Shown here: positions 46,036 to 58,770 of the stretch, in pieces
Layout: each line of letters opens with the position of its first letter
How positions within the stretch are numbered: the stretch's first letter is position 1
Assembly (NCBI GenBank): GCA_051530055.1
Contig: CM121342.1
Location: 13,392,001-13,456,000, forward strand
DNA length: 64,000 nt
Direction of reading: 5' to 3'
From: Neoechinorhynchus agilis
Lineage: Eukaryota; Acanthocephala
Notes under the pieces: generated by a model
What the model was told of the DNA's origin: nothing
Databases searched by the model: none
The model's input: only the letters and a program-made list of their open reading frames with translations
Translations under genes and position numbers: made by a program

Positions 46036-47946
46036 ATGCATTCAATGTCCACTAATTCAAAGGGTGATGATTTGCCGGATAACGACGCGCTTAACCTCTT
46101 TATTGGTCAGCTGCCAAAATCAATGTCGGAGGACGAAGTGCGATCTGTCGTTGAGCCGTTTGGTTGTATTCATAAACTTAACATGATCCGCGATCGGTGC
46201 ACTGGCGAAAGTAAAGGGTGCTGCTTTCTGCTATATCGAAATCGAGAGAGTGCTGAACTAGCGCGGACTGCTTTACACGGAAAACGAGTTCTACCAGGAA
46301 TGCAGCGACCGATGCAGGTTGTATTAGCCGATTCCGAAAACCGAGTCCGGCTCTTCGTTGGTCAACTTGACAGCACTTGCACCGAAGAGCATCTTCGAAA
46401 TATCTTTGAAAGATATGGAACTTTAACACAATGTTCTATACTGAGGAAAGACGGAATCAGTCGACGGTGCGGATTCGTGACTTAGCGAAGATGTGGTTGC
46501 GGAATCAGATTTTCTGATTTTCGTTTAGACTTGGATGTTAAGCGTGTATTTTAAATGAACTTTACAATCCAACGATTTTATGTCCTTTATTATTATCTTT
46601 GGCGAAATAGATACTTTCTTTTTCCTGGTTTTGCCAGCACTCGGATTACAAAAGTTCACTTATTTATTCCCCCGATATTTCACCTCTCGGATAATTCGGA
46701 CACTTTCGCAGGATTTATCATTGTTACTAAGTTTTACAGAAACTAACGACTTTAAGGGAATGTGATAAGATTAGTGCAAGATGGGGATTTGTTTTACCAA
46801 ACACTGCGGAATTATGGACACATAGCCACCGGTTTTTAGTCAGGAAAGCGCTGACCTGAGCTCAATGTCCTTGACAGTACGGTTATAAGTTTGTAAGAAT
46901 CTCTCCGGATTCTCAGAGTGAATTTCCTCTTCCCTTCAACGGTGTTTCGTCCCCGTTTGGTTGTGCGTTTGGCCCATACTGGAATTAGGAGCTCTAGTCC
47001 GCTGGGCTAAATGTACAAACTTCGACACTAGCAATTCGAAAAGTTAGTTCGTGTTGTGTGTGCTTTTCATCCTTTCCGCATCTGCATCTCTTACAACGCA
47101 CGAATAGCGTGTCTGAGAGCGATTAATGCTTTAAATGGCAGTTTTGAGCTTAACCCGAATCAGGGTTTGATCGTCAAATTCGCCGACAAACAAGGTATAT
47201 CGGACGATCATAAGCATACGGACACAGAGCGCAGCTACCATCGATCACAACCAGCCGCAGATCATGAACAAATTGATCAATCGCTCGAATCTCTTCTTTA
47301 TTCCATAAACAATACCGATCCTCTGACCTCACAACTCCTTTCAATCGCCAATACGCAGCAAAACCTCCAATCCCTACTTGTATTGCAACAGCTAACTCAA
47401 GATAACGTCAGCTCCGTTGGATCTTTAAACAATCTAGCAAAAGCAATGGTCATTGCAAATTTACTAAATCAGCAGGGGCAGCATGGAACAAATGGTCAAC
47501 TCTTGACTGCTCTTCTAGCTACACGCCCTATCGATAGCGCCCTACAAACTGCGCCCTTGACCACCATTCCGCGTGTTACCAACGAGAGTGTACCGTTAAC
47601 TCATAGAAAACGCCCGTTATCCTTCAACGTTCGTTCTGATGTGTCGCCCATTCCATCGAAACGAACAAGTGCTACTGGCCGCCCAATTAAAGGTCCGCAA
47701 GGATGTAATGTGTTCGTAAACTTCCTTCCTTCGAGTTTCAGTGATGACGACTTGTACGATTTGTTCTGTCCGTACGGCATTGTCTTGTCGACCAAAGTTT
47801 TCTTTGATAGAGTAACCAATAGAAGCAAATGCTTCGGCTTCGTTAGCTACGACAACCGTTCCGCTGCAGATGCTGCTATCAGAAGTCTTCATAACTGTGT
47901 TGTTGGTAACAAGAAGCTTCACGTAGAATTGAAAAAAAATCAGTGA
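46036..47946 (+). CDS. CELF-like (etr-1): CELF/Bruno-like RNA-binding protein
   Basis: The 5' exon, from the ATG at 46036, encodes RRM1 (LNLFIGQLPKSMSEDEVRSV, then GESKGCCFLLYRNRESAELA) and the first half of RRM2 (VRLFVGQLDSTCTEEHLRNI). It breaks at RRCGF next to a GTGACT donor near 46478. The 3' part, to 47946, resumes with the end of RRM2 (ISYNARIACLRAINALNG ... IVKFADKQG). A Gln/Leu-rich linker follows, then RRM3 (GCNVFVNFLPSSFSDDDLYD, KCFGFVSYDN). Three RRMs split 2+1 around a long linker is the CELF plan; these proteins control splicing, translation and mRNA decay. I could not place a normal AG acceptor before ISYNAR, and about 560 bp of SINE and repeat sequence separates the two parts, so the gene may be damaged or the splice unusual. 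Start of the 3' exon is uncertain. Confidence 0.75.
46640..47035. repeat. Hammerhead-like motif and diverged SINE
   Basis: On the minus strand 46640-46715 reads gtccgaattatccgagaggt then GAAATATCGGGGG. 46795-47030 is a diverged minus-strand SINE (tail ataagtttgtaagaatct, body cggtgtttcgtccccg). Both lie between the two CELF coding parts, and the duplication 2 edge falls at about 46720. Confidence 0.6.
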
Positions 47947-48955
47947 ATTCTAAGTGTGCCGCGTCTTTGAACTTTAAACTTTAAGTTTTATTCTTGTCCG
48001 TTGTTCTCGTTTATTCATTTTTTATGTCGCTTTGTTTGGTTGGAGCAAATGTTTTGAGAATCTGCTGATTTTTTATATAAATACCATTTCGCGATTTATC
48101 ATGTTGATTGTTCTGTTTGTGTGCGGTTGTGCTCACATGTAACCAATTGTTTTGTTTGTCCAATGAGCAAATTCCAATTAAAATCGATCACATTTTTAAA
48201 CCTAGAATTGTAATGAAGATACTCCCGGCTAAGAGGTATTTAATTGCTACGAAATATTTCGAAGGAGGAAACCTCGTCATAAAACATTTGAACAATGGTA
48301 GCAATAAAATACCTATTAATATAGGGTATCTTCACCACAATTCCAACTTTATCATCTACAAGCATTGTCTCTAAATTATTAACATTTTTAAACTCTTCTT
48401 TGCCTTCTCCATCCAAAAGGCGAGTTTTTGTGTGCTCTGCGACTCGTTTTTTCAGACTGATTTTTATTCAATCCTGGTTTTGCATTTCACTAGTTTGAAT
48501 AATTGTGGACGTGTGCGTAATGAACCCGCTTTGTTGTCGATCGTTCTTATCTAGGAACATTAAATAATAACAGCCTTTATTTTTTATCTTTTACTATGCT
48601 GGAAAAGTAACGCATAGCTATTTAAAATAATGAAAAGTGGATCCTATTTATATCGTTGAAAGCTTCCTTTCAGTTGTGGAATGCGACTTCAATGGCACAC
48701 AAATTTCATATAGGTGACAATAAACTAAAACTTGTAATATTTGTTCTTAGGGTGTATTTTGACAGCGATTGAGGCTGGTCATTGCATCGCACATTCAGAG
48801 AATTGAGTAAGCCCTTTACATTTCACACATATAATCTCGTTCTCTTGCGCAGTGGGCTAATCACCATCGCCAGGAAGCGAGATAATCGATACGCAAGTCC
48901 ATTGACAGCCGAAATAATTGGTCTGCCACAACGTTTGACGGAATACATTCGCAAT
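47947..48955. other. CELF 3' flank with an inverted-repeat fragment
   Basis: 48215-48345 holds a short inverted-repeat fragment (gaagatactcccggctaaga, acgaaatatttcgaagg, then the inverse taatatagggtatcttc) resembling the ends at 18830-18990. The rest has AATAAA-like signals and no gene. The same sequence is at 61095-62070. Confidence 0.5.
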
Positions 48956-48968
48956 GCACTGAATCAAT

Positions 48969-49433
<465 letters not shown>

Positions 49434-50733
49434 TTACATAACTGCGTGTACAAAATGTTTCTCGATATATCCTAATTTTTATCCGAATTTCGGTTGCAAA
49501 TGTTTTAGGTAGTTGTTTTTGTTCTTCCCTCTCTCCATCAGCTTCATGATCCATCTCAAGATCCAGCCACATGTTAGAGATAAAAGAACTAAAAACCTTT
49601 TCAGATACGGACTCCATTCTTGTCGATTGAATTGGAATGTGTCAGGTTTTTATGAACAAACTTTTTCTATCCTTCTTTTTCATGCCTTTCATCCATTCTT
49701 TTAACCAATTTGTTTCTTCAATCTTTAGACGTGACAATTTCTTTGCTCTATTTGTATTCGTGCTTTTTTCTCGGCCATTGAGTACTTCCATATGTTTTGT
49801 ATAAAAATACGTTTGAGGAATGAGTTTATTTCCATGGCTGTCTTCTCATTCACTAATCGGCAGAATGCAGTTATCCGTTTAATCAAGCTGGTTGCAAAGT
49901 GAAGTCTCACATCCGGTGGCCTTTCTCTGCCGAAAAAACAGAAAGATGATGCAGCCATAGTTTTCAAAATTTGAATTGGAAAACATTTCTCGATCCCGAG
50001 ATGCTTCATTCTTTTACAGACCATCTTTATCTTTTTGTATGTAGATCCAAGTGCTGAGTTTGTAATCGTACTTTTGTTTAAAGCGGGAAAGTTTATCCCC
50101 AGAATTCGAGTCCTTGTCATGATTTTCAACCCTTCAAAATTTTTGTCCTCACGCATCGTTTTTAGAAGTTTTAGTCCCGCAGCGCTTGAGTCCGTTATTG
50201 GGATGAGGTTTGTCTTTGCTCTGTTGATCGCCAGATTAGCCATTTTCATTGCTTCATTAATTTTACAAATTCCGTACTCAATCAATCTACATACACGCTC
50301 TTTGATTTTATGGTGAATAAAAATAAAGATATCGTCTGCATATATCAAAAAATTGAAGCCTTTCAGCTCCCTTTTGAGATCCTTCATGATTTTTATCATC
50401 CCAATCAGAAACAGAGTTGGTGATAAGGGAAATCCCTGGGGTACTCCATATTTAGTGTAAAAATTTTCAGATCTGGGATCCACCTCTACAAAATAAGATT
50501 TAGATTCCATAAGAAATTTTATTTGTTCCAATAAATTTCCCGGAAGCTTCAAGTTGCGACATGCTTCATATATAAAACCTCTATCTATAGAATCAAACGC
50601 TCTGCTAATATCTAATTAAACTACTGCTTTGTGCACCTTTGAGTGAGTACTGTTCAATCTATGAATTTCTGTCAATAAAGTGTTCACGCTTTTGCCCTTT
50701 ATAAAACCATGAAAGATATTTGGGATCTTTTTT

Positions 50734-51266
50734 GGGTTTTTTGGCCCCCAATATATGGTGGAATAAAATCCTTTCTATTACATTAGTGTATGAAATTTCC
50801 GCTGTCCAAGAGGCTGCTTTCATTTTTCAATCAGTTCTCTTTTTCTTTAAAATTATGTATTGCGATAAAACGCACCTCCGTTGGAGACATTATTCTGTTC
50901 TTATTTTTTGGAATTATCACCTTCTTCACTATGTTAAATTTCATTAGTTAAAAAAAGGACAAGTTCGTATCCATTTTGGTCCAAAATAAAACTTTATTTC
51001 GTTCATCTAGCATATCCATTACCTTGGGAGAGACATCTTTTCCATTCATGTCCAAAGAGGAGTTGCCCTTCCAACTTTTAAGTACCTGTTCTATATTTAT
51101 ATTGTCAAAGGAACATTTTTCCTTCTCAGGCCATATGTATGGGGTTTTTTGGCCCCCAGTATATGGTGGAATAAAATCCTTTCTATTACATTAGTGTATG
51201 AAATTTCCGCTGTCCAAGAGGCTGCTTTCATTTTTCAATCAGTTCTCTTTTTCTTTAAAATTATGT
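50734..51266. repeat. 125-bp direct repeat inside the LINE
   Basis: 50734-50858 and 51142-51266 are almost identical and in the same direction, 408 bp apart. They fall in the part upstream of the reverse transcriptase palm. Confidence 0.85.
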
Positions 51267-52340
51267 CCCAGAATTTTTTCTTCAGAAGGCTTCGAATTGA
51301 TAGATTTAATCTATCTTTTTCTATACTCTCCCAATATAAATTTTTATAAAATTTCTCCATCCAGTACTGAGAACCCAGAGAATCTCCTTTGACTTCGCAA
51401 ATTCGTGCCATGCGGTAGTTCGCTGCATTCGGTCCAAAAGCACGATTACTCCTAACTGGCCTAACAGTAATTTGTAATTTTTTTGCAGCAATCGATACCA
51501 TGCTATTAAATGCCCCCATAGAAACCATACCTTTATCATTTATCAGAGATGATACGGTTTCATTATAAAGCTTAATGGCCGCAGGACTATAACAATCGAC
51601 TTTTGTTCTCAGTCCATAGGAACCTAGACTGTATATTAGCATGTCAAGGCCCATTTTTCCGGTAACATTTACCACCAAGGTCTAAATAAGAGTGGGAGTT
51701 TTTCAATTGGAAGGTGGGTGAGCTCGACATATGAACGTTGTAGTTGGAAGACCAGTGATACAGTGCCACCGCTCCATTTGAGTTAAAGTCCCCCAGTATC
51801 AAGTCCGGTTTCCATTCTTGCAACCATTTCTCTACGTTTTTTTGAAGAAAGATATTTTTTTGGGAGCTATATATAAGTTGCCTAGAACGAGTCTAGCCTG
51901 ATTAAATCCTTCTTCCTTTAAAAAATTACTTATCGAAATTATTTGGATTGCATAGTTTACGTTTTTTGATTGCACTAATAATTTTGGGCAGAGGGACTTT
52001 GATATTATGTTCCCTCCTCTGCTCTTTTTTGTAATTTGCTTTCTGGTTGCGCCACCCTTCCACTGTTACCAGATGTAATTACTATTTCCTCTATGTCTGA
52101 ACTTGATTCTAATGAAACTTCAGTGCCTCCTCGCTTTCCTAGTTCCGCCTTTAAACTCCCGTTTTCCTTCTGCAGTTCGTCTATTTTTTTTATCTTTTTT
52201 GTCCATTTCACCCATTAATACTACCATTTTTTTCGTTCAATTCTTTTATCTTACTTGCTAGGGACTGCACCTCTCTCTCTAAATACTTATCTTCATTGAT
52301 GACATGTTTAAATGCGTTCGCACTGAATCCGGACGCAAAA

Positions 52341-53174
52341 TCATGGCCATACCGCGGGTAGAACACCACTCATAGTGCCACAGCGACGAAGAAGTAAAAC
52401 TCTCAATGCCAGTTAAGTTTGTGGTCAAGGACCCCTAACGGTTGGAAGGGATATGATGTTTACGCAGACAATGCGGGGAAGAGTTCTAGAAATCAGCGCG
52501 ACAAATGCCCAGATCTACTCGACAATGAGCATGAACTTTCCGCTTCGATGCCGCTACTTTAGCGCACACTTGACATCTCCATACTCCTTTGTAAATTCAT
52601 GAGGAAGCCATAAGACGGCGTAAGCTCGAGAATAAAGATTATCATTACAACAGCTCGCTCAAGTGTCGATTTAAAAACCTGATCAATCATGCGGTTAGCA
52701 AATCAAGTAATATTTCCACAAGAGTCTCGATAACCAAACACCATTCAAATTTTAGCGCTTACTTGCAGTTTCGGTTATTTTTTAGTCTTTAACCGCACTG
52801 CTTATATCTAAGAATTTCGAATTATTGGTTCGATCATCTTTCAGGGAAACGTTTTTGAGATTTAATTCTGGATTCTATTCTTTACGGCCATCTCGGTTAC
52901 CCATGAATTCGAAAACGATTTATTAGACCTAACGTGTCCTCAAAAAACACCCTTCACCACTTTTCTGTTTTAAAAAATGAAAGATAACCTTTTTTATAGA
53001 CTTACTTATTGTGATGATGCTCCATATTTGCAAACGGCTTTCTTGGGGTGCATTGAATCCAAATAGGATCGCGTTATAATGGAGGCTATATTTATTCGCC
53101 AGGTTGGAACAGTTGAATGGAATAAGGCGCATTTCAAAGTGAATCTTAGTTCAGTGTGAATGTAACTATAACCA
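52341..53174. other. No gene recognised
   Basis: Sequence between the two duplications. A 67-codon minus-strand frame at 52929-53132 lacks a family match or clear splice sites. Confidence 0.4.
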
Positions 53175-53929
53175 ATATGTTTTTAGACCTCGATAAAGGC
53201 ACAAAATTATGCCGAAATATTGGAAATTTTACGCCAGATACAAATAAGCATAATTTGTTTGCAACCTTAATAAGTCTTAAGTGTAACATTGAAGTTTCGT
53301 GGGTGCGAGGATCAAAGGGATTGTTCTTTATCTGTTGAAAATGAAGTTGAGATCGGATTCGCGGCGGCTGTTGAACATGTATCCTTATTTTTGCTTTTTT
53401 TTGCAGACTCGCCCGCCGGTAACTTTTTATTAACTATCCATATGCGGCCTTTTATTCTCGGTTGATAATTTTTCTTGTGCGGTTCGAATCCGTTACCGCC
53501 AATGATGCACAACCAAAGGGGACGAAATACTGCTGAAAGGAGGAAACTCACTGATGAGTTTGGCCTCCTGGAGGTATCTGAGGATCGACAGGAATGTACA
53601 AACTCATAACCGGGTGGTTCAGGGTATTGAGTGACCAGATCGGAGGGCTGTGTGCCCAAGGAACATTATCAGTCGAGAATAAAAGGCGGCAAAAATGTTT
53701 CCTTATGTTTTAAAGCATCAAACGACAAATGCATTGCCAATAAAGATATCTTTCAAATTCGAATTCTCCCTGTCAAAAACCAAGAGGGCTCTTAAGAAAA
53801 TTGAGCATAAATGAAGAACGTAAAGCTTTACAAATATGTCCAATAGTTTTTACACTGATAAAGAGCATTGGAAACATGAAATAAATATTTTATTACATTA
53901 ATCTACTAAAACTATTTAAAATAATTGTA

Positions 53930-55396
53930 TCACAAATCAGCTGTTTCCCCATCCTCTTCCAATTCATCTATCACGATTTCGCCCTTATCAAGGGCCCATG
54001 GCTGCACCTCCGCGGTTCCCGTCAATATAAACGATAATCCTGAAATGAAATAACAAACAGCACAAATGCTAAATACAATGCGCCACTGGCTTGCCAATCC
54101 ATCTTTCACTATCACGCCGACCATTGTCGGGCACAATACTCCTGGCAGGATTCCAAACGTGTTAGAAATGCCCCAGATTATGCCAGCAAATCTTGGCGCC
54201 ATGTCGTTGGCACTGCAATACATCCCACCTCCTGTATTAAATCCTGTCGTCGCCAAGATCAGCGTAAACAGCAGGGTACCGGCCCATGCTGTCTTGGCCG
54301 TCACAAATCCTGTAAGGAATATGAAAATTCCAGGTAGAAAGTTTCCAAGTGCTGTAAAAACTTTTCGGGCTTTTGTACGATCAATTGTTCTGGCGTTAAT
54401 AAGTTTATCGCAAATTACTCCGCAGATTAAAGTCATTAGCCAGTAGAAGATATAGGGTACCGAACCAAAAAATCCGCTTTTCTTAACGTTGAAATTAAGA
54501 ACGTCCTTGCTGTAAGTACTAATATTTGTCAGACGAGTAAAAAATCCAACAGCCTTGAAAAAATGAGATGTAAACATTCCCCAACAAGGGAATGATGTAA
54601 ATATGGCCTTGTACGGAACCTTTGGAGCTTCGCCAATTGCTGAAGAAATTGGTTTGTTTTGACAAATATACTCGAGTTCTCGTTTGGGGATAAAGTGGTG
54701 ATCTTCTGGCCGCGATCTTGCCAAAAGTGCCCATGCAATCGTCCACATTATTCCAAAGATTCCAGACACACAGAAAACCAGGGGCCATCCGTCCAAAAAC
54801 GATTGCTCGCAAAGGACGGCGGATAGCGGAAGAGCGACAATAGTGCCCAATTGTGCTCCGGAATTGCTTATAGATATTAATTGACTTCTTTCCTGAGCAG
54901 GAGCCCATTCACTGAGTAAATGTAAAAGTGCAGGCCAGTTGACGCTTGCAAGAAATCCAAGAAAAAATCGCATCAAAAACATTAGAACTGGACTTATGTT
55001 GGCTGCGAATTGCGTCGCCAGAGTACACAAAGAACTTCCAGTTACTGATATTATCAACACTCGTTGAGGTCCGAGTTTGTATGCTAGAACGCCTGCAATT
55101 GCTTGAGTTAAAAGGCATCCGTAGAAATATGCAGACAATATGTATCCTTGGACTTTTCGATTCCAGTCAATTACATTCTTATTGGAAGAGGATGTATTTA
55201 GTTCTTGATAATGACCTTTCGTTTCATTGAAAACAACGCTGGTCAAGTTTGCTTTATCTGTCATACTAACAATCGCCTGAGTAAGATTTACCCGTTGGAG
55301 ATAGTTGACTACCAAGCATAAACATGCCAAGATTGCGATCATCAGCCGGGTGGAGCAAACGAGTCGAGGAGCAGGAGTGTTTCTCGGTTGATTCAT
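53930..55396 (-). CDS. SLC17-like: SLC17-family anion/phosphate transporter (MFS)
   Basis: A single uninterrupted exon of 488 codons, the usual length for SLC17. It starts MNQPRNTPAPRLVCSTRLM before helix 1 (LACLCLVVNYLQRVNLTQAI). A glycosylatable loop follows (NETKG, NTSSSN), then YILSAYFYGCLLTQAIAGVL, the MFS turn YKLGPQRV, and FLGFLASVNWPALLHLLSEW. Near the end is the SLC17 signature DMAPRFAGIIWGISNTFGIL. About twelve helices are visible and the tail is acidic (LEEDGETADL). Relatives move organic anions, phosphate, sialic acid or glutamate across plasma or lysosomal membranes; substrate cannot be set from sequence. It has no introns in a genome where other genes have many, so it may be a retrogene. 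Copy 1 at 33.2-34.4 kb is dead. Confidence 0.92.
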   Translation of the reverse strand: MNQPRNTPAPRLVCSTRLMIAILACLCLVVNYLQRVNLTQAIVSMTDKANLTSVVFNETKGHYQELNTSSSNKNVIDWNRKVQGYILSAYFYGCLLTQAIAGVLAYKLGPQRVLIISVTGSSLCTLATQFAANISPVLMFLMRFFLGFLASVNWPALLHLLSEWAPAQERSQLISISNSGAQLGTIVALPLSAVLCEQSFLDGWPLVFCVSGIFGIMWTIAWALLARSRPEDHHFIPKRELEYICQNKPISSAIGEAPKVPYKAIFTSFPCWGMFTSHFFKAVGFFTRLTNISTYSKDVLNFNVKKSGFFGSVPYIFYWLMTLICGVICDKLINARTIDRTKARKVFTALGNFLPGIFIFLTGFVTAKTAWAGTLLFTLILATTGFNTGGGMYCSANDMAPRFAGIIWGISNTFGILPGVLCPTMVGVIVKDGLASQWRIVFSICAVCYFISGLSFILTGTAEVQPWALDKGEIVIDELEEDGETADL

Positions 55397-56619
55397 CTAT
55401 AAATGCGAGTCCACAGGAAAAGTTCTTGAAGATTTCTAAGTTCGATTTTGGTGTACTGATATAATTGTCGCTCTTTTCTCTGGAGAATGAATTGATCGAT
55501 ATGATTCGACGAAAATTGGCACAAGAAATCTATCAGAAAGTTTAGAAGCTGTTTTCCGCAATGAGAGTTCGTTAATGAAAATCGATACTCCTTAGATGTA
55601 TGAAAAAAATGAGCCCTACTTAAACTCACAAAGGAAAACCTCTTGGGCTCTATTCAATTGATGATCGCGTCAATACAAACATTACCTAGAAAGTTGCGAC
55701 GAATTAAGAGGATGGCTTTCAGCTACATTCAACAAGCTTCAAGGAAATCGATCAAACCCCTTCTGTTGGCGACCAGCTTCACCGCCTCTAAGCAAAACGA
55801 TTGAATGAAACTCAAACATCGCAGAAATTCGGATAAATAAGCGACCTTGATAACGTATAAAAATATTTTTATTGAAATAAGAAAGATCACCTAAGTGCCG
55901 TATTGATATGTTTTTTAGATATAAAGTTTTATGAGAATTGGTTCGCTGTTAAAGCAATTGAAGTTCCGATCGCTCGGTTAAAGGATTTCGAGTGAGATGA
56001 ACAAAGCTGAAAATGTCCGGTAAAAATATAAAACGTTAAAGACGATAAAACGCAAATAAAGTACTACGTTTCAACTAACTGACTGGAATGAATTTGAAGA
56101 CAATAATTTATTAATCATCGAGAGAAATTTCTTTGGAATGATAAAGCTAATCAATACAAAAGAACAAATATGTTTTTAGAAGTGTTTTATTCGGGATTCA
56201 CAAAATGGAAGCAGTCCTATGCAAATATTTACAGTCGAATAAACCCGTCGCGGTAAGATAGCGCCTTGAGCTAAGGAGATTTTTTGCACTTCGTAATTAT
56301 GTTGGAAGATTAAAGTCCTGTCGGAAATATATTCCCTTGACAGCGCATTTCATAAATATAAAATTGAACTATGCCGATTTTTTTGCCTCGCAAGTTATTT
56401 TAATGCTTGATTTTTGCTTTGACGGTTACAAAATAGCGCAATGTTTTGGCTACAATTTCACACAATCATTTTTAAAAAGATTTTACTGTAAGTTCGGCGG
56501 TGCTTTACTTGTCCAGTTCGTTCATCGAATACTTTAGATTAAACCCCATCGCATTTTAAAGAGTAACATTCACAAAGGTATTTCCTTATAACTTTTACTA
56601 GGAATTCGGATAATATGTG

Positions 56620-57600
56620 GCTCAAATTTAATCTTCATCGTCCTCAGACACGTATAATCTCATCGAGGATAGCATGGTACCGACTGGGTTCACGGTGTAA
56701 CTCTCATTTTCCGTTCTCAGCGATTAAAACAAATTCTTGAGCGTTTCACTTTCATCAAGATCGTCGAGCCCGGAATCGCTTTAAAAGTCCGACGACTGTG
56801 ACGAACTGGTACATAACAACTCTTTGTCTATACTCTTTAAAATATCATTTCCGTCAATAGAAGTGCAATCATTCTTGATACTTCAAGGTTCCTAGGCGCC
56901 TTCCATCAATCCACTTCTACCCTTGGCAAAGTCACCGTGGATCGCCTTTGGTATCAGATCAGGTTGAAATCTAACGTTCATAGAAGATGTCACGTATTTT
57001 TCATAAAGCTCCGGAACAAGGCCAAGTTGGTCTACGCAATCTGCCTTATGCGCTTTAAGCCAACCGCAATACAGTTTGGAGCTTTGTGTTCCCATTGTTT
57101 GAGTAATTTGATGAGAAGGATTACAAGGGACGGCTGATACGCTCCGGACTGCATTAATTTTGGAATACAGCAATTTGTGACCGCGTCTCGTTATTTTTGC
57201 AACTCCGGTTTGCTTGCCCCGTTCAAAAGCGATCGTGCGAATGTTTGGATTGCATAAAAACTGGCGGCATATTGAACACAGAGAAATTTTATTCTTTTTA
57301 ATCTCTTTTGCAATTTATATAGGGAATGTTGTTTCAAGCGATTTCGAACAGCATCTCGGATCTGTGAAATTGAGTATTTTTTCTTTTATATTTAGAGGGA
57401 ATCGATTTGTAAAAATGTATAGGGCAAGCAGTTAATTTTTTAGCCTGATTTTTGGTAGCGTTATTTATACAACTAACTAGAATTGCCCTTGGAATGAAAT
57501 TTTGGTCATAAGCCTTTTCAAACTGGTTACACAAACAAAGTAGAATGATATATCTCAAATTGAGCTTGCGTCATGGACAGCGAAGAAGTCAATTCGACCA
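56620..57600 (-). pseudogene. Unidentified duplicated gene, copy 2
   Basis: Partner of 35460-36374. A plausible exon (57173-56892) gives KLYCGWLKAHKADCVDQLG and SSMNVRFQPDLIPKAIHGD; the acidic end (NPVGTMLSS ... SEDDED) is at about 56700-56630. Frames differ from copy 1 at several places, and the acidic exon region here has stops where copy 1 is open, so neither copy is clearly whole. Confidence 0.33.
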
Positions 57601-57870
57601 TGTGATAGATTAACAATTTTTTATCAAAAATCAAAAAGGTATTTTATGGCTCTTAAATTAATTGGCGATTATCGTTAAACTTTCTGAAAAGTGCACGATT
57701 GTTTTGAAGACATTGAATAGTTAACGTCCTAAAAAACTATGGTGATCAGTCAAAGAATTCTTAAACGACATTACGACATTCAACTGTTAAAGACAAGTCG
57801 CTTAGTAGGACAAAGAGGCGCGATAATATGGTAAGATGATCTTCTTTGAGATCTCAATTAATTCGCTTTT

Positions 57871-58182
57871 TTACAGTCCTGAAATCCTTTTCTTCATTTC
57901 GGTGGCGTTATCAGATACATGTTTATGAAACTCCTTAACAACTGTCTCATCTCGTACCAAATGTATCTTTCCATTAGCGACGATAATCCTATCATCGATA
58001 TCGTCAACGAAGTCTTCTTCATCTAGGAAATAGGCACGCTCAACCAATAAGAATTGAAAACCTTCGGCTGAATGAATTATTTGTATCACACATTCGTTCT
58101 GTGCACTAAAATCGAATAATAGTCTCGTAATCATCAATTGGTCGTCTATAATGACGGGTTGTCTGGCACGATCGGATTTCAT
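57871..58182 (-). CDS. Unidentified 103-residue protein
   Basis: A single exon from the ATG at 58182 to a stop at 57871. The protein has beta-rich text (QPVIIDDQLMITRLLFDFS, VIQIIHSAEGFQFLLVERAY), an acidic loop (FLDEEDFVDDIDDR) and a basic end (MKKRISGL). Even composition and the lack of low complexity argue for a real gene, but I do not recognise a family. The duplication 1 break (57911) lies inside its last codons, so copy 1 holds only the 3' tip. Confidence 0.55.
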   Translation of the reverse strand: MKSDRARQPVIIDDQLMITRLLFDFSAQNECVIQIIHSAEGFQFLLVERAYFLDEEDFVDDIDDRIIVANGKIHLVRDETVVKEFHKHVSDNATEMKKRISGL

Positions 58183-58566
58183 TTCTAGGCGAAAAATACA
58201 TTGGTGGCGATCTTAACTTTACTGTTTCGATTGAGGACTGCGCATATTGGACACCTTAATGGACATTCGATATGACATTTAAAGTTAATAAAATCTTAAC
58301 TCGAAAACATAGCCCGTCATAAATATGCAATCGTCTACGATCTCGTACTTTTTCATCGTGATCAAGAGTTCAGTTTTACAAAGGAACTGAGGAACTTCAA
58401 ATGGACTGTACCATGAGTTGGATCATTCGCGAACAGCTTTATTTAGTGCATCACTCAGCAATCTACAATTGCGCTCAATGAATATCTTACAGAGAACGGC
58501 CGATTCTATTTTCGAGAATCTAAAATGTAAGCAGCGTTTATGGAAAGGGAACATTTACAGAAAATC

Positions 58567-58770
58567 TCATTTGAAAACAGAATCAAAGCTTGACTCGTTA
58601 ATCTTCGAATCGGTACTCGCTTTTTCTAAGCTGCTTCGCCTGCCGATCTCAATGAAGGCAGTAGTAGTTCTCCTTTTGCGTTGAACGTGACTCCAATAAC
58701 AAACGCCAAATGCTATTGAACATGCGAACGCAATAGAAGTGAACAGGGCAACCCTGGACGCAGTTGACAT
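58567..58770 (-). CDS. PET117-like small mitochondrial membrane protein (N-terminus)
   Basis: From the ATG at 58770 the frame starts MSTASRVALFTSIAFACS, close to the N-terminal helix of the cytochrome oxidase assembly factor PET117 (MS.SSKVVLGLSVLLTA), and continues FGVCYWSHVQRKRR. After that the likeness ends, so a splice site near SHVQ or a diverged tail is possible. An overlapping plus-strand frame (58418-58684) is taken as a shadow. Confidence 0.42.
   Translation of the reverse strand: MSTASRVALFTSIAFACSIAFGVCYWSHVQRKRRTTTAFIEIGRRSSLEKASTDSKINESSFDSVFK

Larger units (their letters stand above)
53175..57911. repeat. Segmental duplication 1, copy 2 (likely source)
   Basis: Partner of 32441-36670. 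It keeps the intact SLC17 gene and continues without a break into the 103-codon gene at its right edge. A hammerhead-like motif (53189-53216: GATAAAGGC, loop, GCCGAAATATTGG) marks the left edge, as at 32457-32485. A SINE lies at 53480-53680. Confidence 0.88.

Noticed and set aside
58418-58684. An 88-codon plus-strand frame over the PET117-like gene
   Set aside because: No domain, and it lies antisense to a frame with a recognisable N-terminal helix.
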